From contig JAGPFK010000059.1 in NCBI GenBank assembly GCA_018056585.1, positions 1 through 7,713 on the forward strand: a stretch of DNA of 7,713 nt, given 5' to 3'. Shown in pieces: positions 1 through 5,487 of the stretch. Origin of the DNA: Clostridia bacterium (GTDB lineage: Bacteria; Bacillota; Clostridia; Saccharofermentanales; UBA5734). The notes under the pieces were generated by a model. The model was not told the origin of the DNA and ran no database searches. It saw only the letters and a list, made by a program, of their open reading frames with translations. Each line of letters begins with the position of its first letter. The stretch's first letter is position 1. The position numbers and the translations under genes are program-made.

Positions 1-1
1 T

Positions 2-289
2 TTCACTTTAATGACCGCTGTAACCATTTCTGTGGCGGCCCGGACCGTGGGTGCACTGATTGTTTCGTCCATGCTGGTGATACCGGTTGCCTGTGCCATG
101 CAAGTGAGCCGGAGCTATCGCCAAACCGTGTTGTTTTCCATGTCCTTTGCCCTGTTGTTTACACTCGCCGGTCTTGCGATCGCTTATTATGCACGCCTGA
201 AACCGGGCGGAACCATTGTTCTTTTTGGCGTGGCTTGTTTGCTGGTGATTATGGGCATCAAAAAGTTGATGGGGCGGCACTCAATCTGA
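2..289 (+). CDS. Metal ABC transporter permease, ZnuB/AdcB-type (ABC-3 family), C-terminal fragment
   Basis: This is the last ~95 residues of a polytopic permease; the 5' end lies outside the window and the frame is open from base 2. The segment with the core VAARTVGALIVSSMLVIPVA is the signature region of the ABC-3 permeases that import Zn2+, Mn2+ or Fe2+ together with an ATPase and a substrate-binding lipoprotein. Two further hydrophobic stretches follow (around LFSMSFALLFTLAGLAIAYY and TIVLFGVACLLVIMGI), separated by the usual KPGGTIVL turn, and the protein ends in a short basic cytoplasmic tail (KKLMGRHSI). Family assignment is secure, but the metal cannot be read from a fragment. The ATPase and binding-protein genes are presumably upstream. 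The stop codon overlaps the dyad element at 288-330. Confidence 0.87.
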   Translation, partial: FTLMTAVTISVAARTVGALIVSSMLVIPVACAMQVSRSYRQTVLFSMSFALLFTLAGLAIAYYARLKPGGTIVLFGVACLLVIMGIKKLMGRHSI

Positions 290-330
290 TCATCAGATGA
301 TCTGTTCATGAATCGGATCATCTGATGTAA
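288..330. repeat. Repeated dyad / 12-bp inverted repeat between permease and cupin gene
   Basis: GATCATC (288-294), one base, then GATGATC (296-302) form a perfect 15-bp dyad overlapping the permease stop codon. A second copy starts at 316 (GATCATC, T, GATG), matching in 12 of 15 positions, with centres 28 bp apart. The same bases also make a perfect 12-bp inverted repeat, CATCAGATGATC (291-302) with GATCATCTGATG (316-327), enclosing a 13-base loop. There is no T-tract after the second arm on either strand, so this is not a standard intrinsic terminator. A weak promoter-like TAAAAT at 328-333, with a poor -35 at 305-310, would place the second dyad copy against a -10. Operator, processed hairpin and rho-assisted terminator all remain possible. 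The symmetry is seen directly; its function is inference. Confidence 0.6.
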
Positions 331-372
331 AATAGGAAGACAAGACCATATTAAAGTTTTGATATCATGTGT

Positions 373-382
373 GGGGGAGGAG
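373..382 (+). promoter_or_regulatory. Shine-Dalgarno site that fixes the cupin start
   Basis: The run GGGGGAGGAG (with G at 373-377) contains GGAGG and AGGAG cores ending five bases before the ATG at 388. An earlier in-frame ATG at 367 lies upstream of this site, so using it would put the strongest ribosome-binding site of the region inside the coding sequence. The start at 388 is therefore preferred. Confidence 0.8.
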
Positions 383-387
383 TCAAA

Positions 388-744
388 ATGATCCGAAAAG
401 CCGAAGAAATGGAACGTGAAGTCAGGTATCAAATGCGGGGAGGAAACGGGGAAGTTCAGATTATCCACCTGTTTCGTCAAGGTGAATTTAAAGGGAATGC
501 CCGCATGTATGCACGCCTGATTTTAGAGCCGGGCTGTTCTATTGGCCTGCATGAACATGTCGGTGAGGAAGAAATCTATACCGTTATCCGAGGACAAGCC
601 GTCTTGACAGACAGCACACTGGATCAGGAACAAATGATGAATCCGGGCGACGCATCCCTGACCCTGAGCGGGCAATCCCATGCCATTCGAAATGATGGTT
701 CAGAAACATTAGAGATCATGGCTTTGATTTTACTTCATGATTAA
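388..744 (+). CDS. Small single-domain cupin protein
   Basis: A 118-residue protein that is essentially one cupin beta-barrel. Cupin motif 1 is seen as G-CSIGL-HEHVGEEE-IYTVIRG, giving the two histidines and the glutamate that normally hold a divalent metal. Motif 2 follows as GD-ASLTLSGQS-HAIRN, giving the third metal histidine and the terminal Asn, although the usual Pro of the PxG turn is absent. Small stand-alone cupins include isomerases, dioxygenase-like enzymes and pure binding proteins, and nothing here identifies a substrate. The N-terminal ~25 residues are charged (KAEEMEREVRYQMRGG) and there is no signal peptide, so it is cytoplasmic. It is followed after 15 bp by the SRAP gene and is probably co-transcribed with it. 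Fold is confident; function is unknown. Confidence 0.85.
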   Translation: MIRKAEEMEREVRYQMRGGNGEVQIIHLFRQGEFKGNARMYARLILEPGCSIGLHEHVGEEEIYTVIRGQAVLTDSTLDQEQMMNPGDASLTLSGQSHAIRNDGSETLEIMALILLHD

Positions 745-759
745 CCGGAAGGCTTTGAC

Positions 760-1395
760 ATGTGCGGGCGTTATTATATCGATCAGGAGGAAGACAGAGC
801 TGAAATGCGCAGGATCCTGGACTCGGTAAATCGCCGTTTCAAGGATACGGAAGTGCAAAAAGCTTTGAAAACCGGGGAAATTGTTCCTGGGCAGGTGGCG
901 CCTGCCCTGAGACCGGACCCTGGTAATGCCCGGAATGTCATGGCGGACCTGTTGCAATGGGGGTTTCCAGCCTTTACCGGGAACAGGCTGGTGATTAATG
1001 CCCGCAGCGAAACCGCGCTGGAAAAGCCAATGTTCGCAAAGGCCATGCAGAAAGGGCGTCTCTTGATTCCGGCCAACGCTTTCTTTGAATGGCAGCTGGT
1101 TGAGCCAGGCAAAAAAAAGAAAAAAATAAAGCTTTTTCTGCCGGATGAACCCACTTTCTATATGGCTGGCCTGACGCGTTTTTTTCAACAGCCAGCGAGT
1201 GAGAAATTGAACCTCTTTCGTTTTGTTATTCTGACGACAGCGGCCAATGAATCTGTGGCACCTTTTCATGATCGAATGCCCCTGATTATTCCGCGTCGGG
1301 CACTTTTGAACTGGCTGAGGGACGACGAAGCAGCCGTAGAACTGCTGAAGCAGCCGGTACAGCAGCAATTGACAGCGGTTGATGCCCTGTCATGA
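760..1395 (+). CDS. yedK: SRAP-domain protein (YedK/HMCES family), abasic-site DNA-protein crosslink
   Basis: A 211-residue protein starting MCGRYY. In this family Met is removed and Cys2 becomes the N-terminal catalytic residue that forms a thiazolidine crosslink with abasic sites in single-stranded DNA, shielding them from error-prone processing. The other signature residues are visible: Asn80 in VINARSET, Glu110 in ANAFFEW and His170 in PFHDRMPLII, plus the WGF motif at 67-69. Length is normal for the family. The start is well supported by GGAAGG at 747-752, seven bases upstream, and by the requirement that Cys follow the initiator Met. A lysine-rich loop (KKKKKIK, about residues 118-124) is encoded by an A8-G-A7 tract. 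It follows the cupin gene by 15 bp, consistent with an operon. Assignment is from motifs; activity is known family knowledge. Confidence 0.93.
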   Translation: MCGRYYIDQEEDRAEMRRILDSVNRRFKDTEVQKALKTGEIVPGQVAPALRPDPGNARNVMADLLQWGFPAFTGNRLVINARSETALEKPMFAKAMQKGRLLIPANAFFEWQLVEPGKKKKKIKLFLPDEPTFYMAGLTRFFQQPASEKLNLFRFVILTTAANESVAPFHDRMPLIIPRRALLNWLRDDEAAVELLKQPVQQQLTAVDALS

Positions 1396-1450
1396 ACCGT
1401 TATTTGAAGTGCAAGGGAACCTTTTGTGTCCTTCTGTCGTCAATTTAATT

Positions 1451-1456
1451 TATAAT
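1451..1456 (+). promoter_or_regulatory. Probable -10 element for the yfhO-like gene
   Basis: A perfect TATAAT lies 34 bases upstream of the ATG at 1490 in an AT-rich stretch following the SRAP stop codon. No good -35 stands at 16-18 bp; the best TTGTGT (1424-1429) is 21 bp away. A separate transcription unit for the long gene is likely but the promoter is only partly supported. Confidence 0.45.
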
Positions 1457-1489
1457 ACAATACACTGATGCGACAAAAGGAGACAGATT

Positions 1490-4213
1490 ATGCCTGCATT
1501 TTTGGAAAAAGTGACTTTCAAAATATCATCATTAGTGGAACGAAATCGCAAAACACTTCTGGCATTTGGCATCCCTGCCTTGATTCTTCTGATTGGTTTT
1601 TTTACACGTGGTGTGTTTCCTATTGCAGATCGCAACATTTTAACCATTGATCTGTATCACCAGTATGCACCTTTCATGGCTGAACTGCAGCATAAATTGA
1701 AAACTGGCGGCAGCCTGTTTTATTCCTGGTCCGGCGGTCTTGGCACGAATTTTTATGCTCTTTTTGCTTACTATCTGGCCAGTCCGCTGAACATTCTGGT
1801 CGTTTTATTTCCACCGTCTTATCTGACGGAAGCCATTTTGCTTCTTGTGGTTTTGAAAATTGGTCTTGCCGGAGCCTGCTTTTTTCTCTTTCTGCGCGGT
1901 GTCTGGCATCAGGAAAATTACTTCTCCGTTGCCCTTGCCTGCCTTTATGCCTTGTCCTCCTATTCGCTCGCTTATTATTGGAACATTATGTGGCTGGATG
2001 GCATTTTCCTTATGCCGCTCATATTGCTTGGGTTGGTCCAGCTGGTCAGGGAAGGCCGGTTTTGGCTATATACACTGACCCTTGGCCTCGTTATTTACAG
2101 CAACTATTATATTGCTTTCTTTGTCTGCCTTTTTACTGCCTTCTATTTTATCCTCCTTTTGTTTCAGTATCATCGTCTTTCCCGTCCCGGTGCTTTTTTT
2201 GCAACCGTCGGCCGATTCATTGCTTTTTCTATTCTTGGGGCGGGTCTGGCGGCTTTCCTGGCCTTGCCAACTTATTTTTCTCTGAAGCTGACGTCGGCTG
2301 CAGGCGATGCCATGCCTCGCACAATTACCCATTATTTTGATCTTTTTGACTTTATCGGCCAGCATTTTATTTTAACACCGCCAACCATTCGTGATGGCAT
2401 GCCCAATATGTACGCAGGTGTTGCCTTGTTGGTTTTGATTCCCATGTTCTTTTTGGCAAAATCAGTCCCTTTAAAAGTAAAATTTCTTCATTTCGGACTG
2501 ATTCTGATCCTGATTTTAAGTTTCAATGTTAATGTCCTTAACTTTATCTGGCACGGCATGCATTTCCCGAATCAACTGCCTTATCGCAATTCATTTGTCT
2601 ATATTTTCCTGGTTCTGACGATGGCTTATCCTGCCTTAATGAGTTTACGCGAATTTTCCGGAAAGCAAATTGGCGGTCTTTGCGCAGCAGCGATGGGTGT
2701 TGTCCTGTTGGCACAGAAAATAAATGACAAAACGCCTGAGTTGCAGACAATTTACGTGACGATTATTTTCCTTTCGATTTACGCGGCTGTCCTGACCTTG
2801 GATCGCATCCGTCAAATGAACCGTCAGGAGCTTGCTTTGGCATTTCTTTTTGTTGTTATAGCGGAAATGCTGACCCACACACTTTTAACCCTCCATCGGA
2901 TCGATACCACCGAATATATGTCTTCACGTGCCGGCTACCTCTCTGGGCCGCAAGTTGATGAAATCAGAGAACAGCTGAAAGCCATTGAAAAAGAAGAAGA
3001 CGGTCATTTCTATCGGGTGGAAGTGGTCCCGCCGCGCACAATCAACGACCCATTCATGTATCAATACCGGGGTGTTTCAATTTTTGCATCGACCATGCAG
3101 ACAAAACCGGTTAAAATGTTTGAGAATTTGGGCTATCATAGCAACAGCATCAACAGCTACAAATATGAAGCATCCACTCTTGTTTTGGATTCGCTTTTTG
3201 GTCTTAAATATATCATCCGGCGCTCTGGTTCCCCGCCTTATAAACTGATGCCATCTATACTTAAAACCGATCAGATCGAGGTTTTTAAAAATCCATACGC
3301 CTTGTCCCTGGGTTATGTCGGCAATGAAGAACTCAGAGGTTGGCGCAGTTCGGCCAGCGACCCGTTTACAGCGCAAAACCGCTTGATGAAAGCGCTTTGC
3401 GGTGTGGATAACGTTCTGGTTCCGCTTCAGATGGAACAAGCAGAATCAGACAATATAACTTACACCAGTAATGGCAACAGTCATGCCTTCAGCTTCAGAA
3501 AATCAAACAAAGATCAGGAAGCGATCGCCCGTGTCCGGATCATCAATGAGAAAGATCAACATGTTTACCTCTATTTTGATGTCAGTCCTAATAAGGCCAA
3601 GAGAGGCTATGTGATGGTTGGGGAGACCAAGAGGGATTATAACGCCAAACGTGCCACAATCATTGATTTAGGCCATGTTTCGGCTGGAACGGAAATTGTC
3701 TTCAATATCACATTTGATGAAGAGAGCGATGAAACCGGCCGATTTGAACTGTACGCCTGCGCGCTGGATGAGCAGGCGTTTACCCAAGCGATCGACATCT
3801 TGCGGCAAAACAGTTTATCAATAAACAAAATGACCGATACGCGAGTCAGTGCTTCGATCGATGCACAAAAAGATGGCATTTTGATGTTGACGATTCCATA
3901 CGATAGCGGCTGGCATGTGACGGTAGATGGAAATCCCGTTGAAATCGAAGCATTGGACGATGCTCTGATTTGCTTTCCTATTCAAGCAGGTCGGCATGAC
4001 ATTGAGATGCGGTATATACCCCCCTGGTTTTTTGAGGGGCTTATGATCAGCATAGGCAGTCTGCTTATCTTGTTGATGATCTGGAAGCTGCCTTCCTGGC
4101 TCAAGAAAAAGTCAAAACATACGAAGCAGAATAACAACAAAAGCTGTCAAGTCCGTCCTGTTTCACTGGAACAACCGCATACCGATCCAGATCATGATCA
4201 GATGCCGCTTTAG
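1490..4213 (+). CDS. yfhO: YfhO-family polytopic membrane glycosyltransferase
   Basis: A 907-residue membrane protein. Residues 1-24 are a basic cytoplasmic start, and membrane helices begin at about 24-43. The family hallmarks follow in order: TIDLYHQYAPF with Asp54, the SLFYSWSGGLGTNFYALFAYYLASPLN block (~75-101), WNIMWLDGIFLMPLILLG with Asp170, YSNYYIAFF (~203-211) and NQLPYRNSFVYIF with Arg366. More helices run to about residue 468. A large extracytoplasmic domain (~470-845) ends in the conserved PYDSGWHVTVDG (~802) and RYIPP segments. A final helix (~848-868) is followed by a 36-residue polar tail. In Bacillus subtilis, YfhO acts with CsbB and GtcA to add GlcNAc from a lipid carrier to lipoteichoic acid; the sugar and acceptor here are unknown, and no csbB- or gtcA-like gene is nearby. 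The start is supported by AAAAGGAGA at 1475-1483. Length is slightly above that of the B. subtilis protein. Confidence 0.9.
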   Translation: MPAFLEKVTFKISSLVERNRKTLLAFGIPALILLIGFFTRGVFPIADRNILTIDLYHQYAPFMAELQHKLKTGGSLFYSWSGGLGTNFYALFAYYLASPLNILVVLFPPSYLTEAILLLVVLKIGLAGACFFLFLRGVWHQENYFSVALACLYALSSYSLAYYWNIMWLDGIFLMPLILLGLVQLVREGRFWLYTLTLGLVIYSNYYIAFFVCLFTAFYFILLLFQYHRLSRPGAFFATVGRFIAFSILGAGLAAFLALPTYFSLKLTSAAGDAMPRTITHYFDLFDFIGQHFILTPPTIRDGMPNMYAGVALLVLIPMFFLAKSVPLKVKFLHFGLILILILSFNVNVLNFIWHGMHFPNQLPYRNSFVYIFLVLTMAYPALMSLREFSGKQIGGLCAAAMGVVLLAQKINDKTPELQTIYVTIIFLSIYAAVLTLDRIRQMNRQELALAFLFVVIAEMLTHTLLTLHRIDTTEYMSSRAGYLSGPQVDEIREQLKAIEKEEDGHFYRVEVVPPRTINDPFMYQYRGVSIFASTMQTKPVKMFENLGYHSNSINSYKYEASTLVLDSLFGLKYIIRRSGSPPYKLMPSILKTDQIEVFKNPYALSLGYVGNEELRGWRSSASDPFTAQNRLMKALCGVDNVLVPLQMEQAESDNITYTSNGNSHAFSFRKSNKDQEAIARVRIINEKDQHVYLYFDVSPNKAKRGYVMVGETKRDYNAKRATIIDLGHVSAGTEIVFNITFDEESDETGRFELYACALDEQAFTQAIDILRQNSLSINKMTDTRVSASIDAQKDGILMLTIPYDSGWHVTVDGNPVEIEALDDALICFPIQAGRHDIEMRYIPPWFFEGLMISIGSLLILLMIWKLPSWLKKKSKHTKQNNNKSCQVRPVSLEQPHTDPDHDQMPL

Positions 4214-4222
4214 CTGGCCTTG

Positions 4223-4239
4223 TGATATAATCAATTTAA
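4223..4239 (+). promoter_or_regulatory. Extended -10 promoter with overlapping PerR-box-like dyad, upstream of desulfoferrodoxin
   Basis: TGATATAAT (4223-4231) is a perfect extended -10 (TGn plus TATAAT), which compensates for the lack of a recognisable -35 around 4202-4208. The 15 bases at 4225-4239 read ATATAATCAATTTAA and match the Bacillus PerR box TTATAATnATTATAA at 11 of 14 specified positions. Six of those matches are supplied by the TATAAT itself, so the independent support is moderate. Peroxide-responsive PerR control of superoxide reductase genes is known in clostridia, so the context fits. Confidence 0.55.
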
Positions 4240-4273
4240 GGACGTGTCGCAATGATGTCTGAACACAGGACAG

Positions 4274-4287
4274 CCGGATAGATCCGG
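4274..4287 (+). other. Short hairpin in the desulfoferrodoxin leader
   Basis: CCGGA (4274-4278), loop TAGA, TCCGG (4283-4287) form a GC-rich 5-bp stem with a tetraloop in the expected 5' leader. It sits 9 bases upstream of the hairpin that presents the Shine-Dalgarno. No known riboswitch class is recognised; it may only stabilise the leader. Confidence 0.4.
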
Positions 4288-4295
4288 ACATAAAA

Positions 4296-4312
4296 TGAAG
4301 AGGAGGTCTTCA
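4296..4312 (+). promoter_or_regulatory. Shine-Dalgarno presented in a hairpin loop before desulfoferrodoxin
   Basis: TGAAGA (4296-4301) and TCTTCA (4307-4312) are perfectly complementary and enclose the five-base loop GGAGG (4302-4306), which is the ribosome-binding core of the ATG at 4315. The extended Shine-Dalgarno AGGAGG begins at 4301, so its first base is in the stem. The arrangement may display or modulate the site. The structure is read directly; any regulatory role is inference. Confidence 0.5.
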
Positions 4313-4314
4313 GT

Positions 4315-4701
4315 ATGGAACTTCAAAGAAAATTTTATCGTTGTGAAATATGTGGCAACCTCGTTGGTTTAATTCAGGATGGAGGCGGCGAGCTGGTTTG
4401 CTGTGGCAAGCCTATGACGCTGCTCGTTGCAAACACCACGGATGCGGCAACTGAAAAGCATGTTCCGGTTTGCACCCGTGAAGGGAACAAGCTTCATGTG
4501 GTGGTGGGCAGTGTACCCCATCCCATGATTGAGGCTCATTACATCCAATGGATCTGTGTCGCCCAGGCAGGAAAGACACAGCGCACCGTTTTAAAACCCG
4601 GGCAGGCGCCTGAAGCGGATTTTTTGATTGAGGACGGCCCTGCCGTTGTTTATGAATACTGCAATTTGCATGGCCTCTGGAAAGCGGATGTCAGTGGCTG
4701 A
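4315..4701 (+). CDS. dfx: Desulfoferrodoxin (2Fe superoxide reductase)
   Basis: A 128-residue cytoplasmic protein that reduces superoxide to hydrogen peroxide without producing oxygen, the usual superoxide defence of anaerobes. The N-terminal desulforedoxin domain carries the Fe(Cys)4 ligands Cys10, Cys13, Cys29 and Cys30 (CEIC and CC). The catalytic domain has the full Fe(His)4Cys set: His49 in EKHVPV, His69 in SVPHPM, His75 in EAHYI, and Cys116 plus His119 in YCNLHG. The conserved Glu47-Lys48 pair beside the open iron site is also present. It is therefore a complete class I (two-iron) enzyme of normal length. It appears to be a single-gene unit: its own extended -10 promoter upstream and a strong terminator directly after the stop codon. 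The electron donor, usually rubredoxin, is not encoded here. Confidence 0.97.
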   Translation: MELQRKFYRCEICGNLVGLIQDGGGELVCCGKPMTLLVANTTDAATEKHVPVCTREGNKLHVVVGSVPHPMIEAHYIQWICVAQAGKTQRTVLKPGQAPEADFLIEDGPAVVYEYCNLHGLWKADVSG

Positions 4702-4728
4702 CTGACAGGATCGCCTCAGATGTTTTGG

Positions 4729-4768
4729 TTTCCGGCAGCTTCGTCACAGCTGCCGGAAATCTTATTTT
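4729..4768 (+). terminator. Intrinsic terminator of desulfoferrodoxin
   Basis: A perfect 12-bp stem, TTTCCGGCAGCT (4729-4740) with AGCTGCCGGAAA (4748-4759), has a 7-base loop and is followed by the T-rich TCTTATTTT. It begins 27 bases after the dfx stop codon. Its presence excludes the upstream TTG at 4725 as a start for the next gene. Confidence 0.92.
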
Positions 4769-4811
4769 AACCCGGCAGAGACAGGTTGGCTTTTTCGATG
4801 ACCGATACATG

Positions 4812-4818
4812 AAGGGAG
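4812..4818 (+). promoter_or_regulatory. Ribosome-binding site that sets the start of the membrane protein gene
   Basis: AAGGGAG ends 11 bases before the ATG at 4830, slightly long but usable. The alternative in-frame ATG at 4809 has no comparable site upstream. Confidence 0.55.
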
Positions 4819-4829
4819 TCCGTTTTGTT

Positions 4830-5342
4830 ATGGCATGGTTATGGCAAGATTTTCATACGGCGAGTATATTTTCTGTTCTTTTGACCTGCCTTTTTTATCT
4901 GATTCGGGTCATTGCATTTTTTGTTACATCTTTTACCTTTTATAAGCTGGCCATCAAACACGCGATACCGAATCCCTGGATGGCCTTTGTTCCAGTGATT
5001 CGATATTATCTGCTGGGCCAGCTGATCGGAGAAACCCTGCCGGTTACAGAACGATGGCATATTCCGTTCATTCAATATCTATTACCTTTTTTGGCTGCCT
5101 TCATGGTTCTGCTGAGCGGGACCTTTGCAGGCAAATTGGCTTCTTTTTTGACTTCTGTTTTGGTTGTCTTATGCTATTGCAGTTTATTTCGGCGTTACCG
5201 TGAAGAATATGCCCTGCTTTATGGTCTGATGGCTGGTTTACCTTATCTAGAAATCATCGGCTGCTTTCTTCTTTTACGCTTGGTCAGCCTCCCTTTGCCG
5301 GATCCCAAAGAAGACGCAACGGTTTTTCGATCACGGCGATGA
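4830..5342 (+). CDS. Uncharacterised integral membrane protein
   Basis: A 170-residue hydrophobic protein with about four membrane spans (roughly residues 12-38, 78-98, 104-120 and 127-150) and a charged C-terminal tail (PDPKEDATVFRSRR). After the first span comes a motif FYKLAIKHAIPNPWMAFVPVIRYYLLGQLIGE (split here for description: FYKLAIKH at 37-44, NPWMAFVPV at 48-56, LLGQLIGE at 61-68). This resembles a recurring arrangement in small Bacillota membrane proteins where a KxxxKxxxNxWxAWxPV segment precedes a glycine-rich helix. No catalytic motif is visible and I cannot name a function. The open frame extends upstream to a TTG at 4725, but that lies inside the terminator of the preceding gene; ATG 4830, preceded by AAGGGAG, is preferred, with ATG 4809 as a second choice. 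No clear promoter was found between the terminator and the start. Confidence 0.75.
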   Translation: MAWLWQDFHTASIFSVLLTCLFYLIRVIAFFVTSFTFYKLAIKHAIPNPWMAFVPVIRYYLLGQLIGETLPVTERWHIPFIQYLLPFLAAFMVLLSGTFAGKLASFLTSVLVVLCYCSLFRRYREEYALLYGLMAGLPYLEIIGCFLLLRLVSLPLPDPKEDATVFRSRR

Positions 5343-5372
5343 ATGGCTCTGAACTAAAGTGAACTCTCATTC

Positions 5373-5400
5373 TTGACAACTTCCCGCAATCGTCTATAGT
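5373..5400 (+). promoter_or_regulatory. Sigma-A-type promoter of the lysA operon
   Basis: TTGACA (5373-5378) is a perfect -35 and TATAGT (5395-5400) a five-of-six -10, separated by 16 bp. Transcription would start near 5407, giving a leader of about 80 nt. This is among the strongest promoter matches in the window. Confidence 0.85.
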
Positions 5401-5404
5401 AGAC
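5392..5404. promoter_or_regulatory. Dyad overlapping the lysA -10 (possible operator)
   Basis: GTCTA (5392-5396), TAG, TAGAC (5400-5404) is a perfect 13-bp dyad centred on the -10 element, a position where a bound repressor would block RNA polymerase. The factor is unknown and a chance symmetry cannot be excluded at this length. Confidence 0.35.
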
Positions 5405-5444
5405 CTGTCTGATTTTGTTAATGAACATGCTCGACGTCAGACGG
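5405..5444 (+). other. Hairpin in the lysA leader
   Basis: CTGTCTGA (5405-5412) pairs with TCAGACGG (5437-5444) over eight positions, one of them G-T, enclosing 24 bases. The leader is too short for the lysine (L-box) riboswitch and shows no T-box sequence, so this would be another kind of 5' structure or simply a stabilising stem. Confidence 0.4.
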
Positions 5445-5487
5445 TGTGAGGAAGGCCAGTTAACCGGAATAAATTAAAGGAGACATC

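Noticed and set aside
367..387. Upstream in-frame ATG giving a 125-aa cupin starting MCGGGVK
   Set aside because: The strong GGAGGAG ribosome-binding site would fall inside the coding sequence; ATG 388 has ideal spacing to it.
755..760. TTGACA at the start of the SRAP gene
   Set aside because: No -10 element stands at 16-18 bp; the nearest TATATC is at 14 bp and inside the coding sequence.
730..1368. 212-aa open frame on the - strand opposite the SRAP gene
   Set aside because: It is the antisense shadow of a gene with complete SRAP motifs, has no recognisable motif and its composition is not protein-like.
1400..1430. AAGG-GAA-CCTT followed by T's after the SRAP gene as a terminator
   Set aside because: A 4-bp stem with a 3-base loop is too weak to support a terminator call.
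4725..4829. TTG start extending the membrane protein by 35 residues
   Set aside because: This stretch contains the dfx terminator, encodes no hydrophobic or conserved sequence and has no ribosome-binding site at the TTG.
5421..5477. 18-codon upstream reading frame in the lysA leader, ending on the lysA ribosome-binding site
   Set aside because: It has no ribosome-binding site and no lysine codons, so there is no support for a leader-peptide attenuator.
5407..5487. Lysine riboswitch or T-box in front of lysA
   Set aside because: The leader of about 80 nt is too short for an L-box and no T-box core sequence is present.
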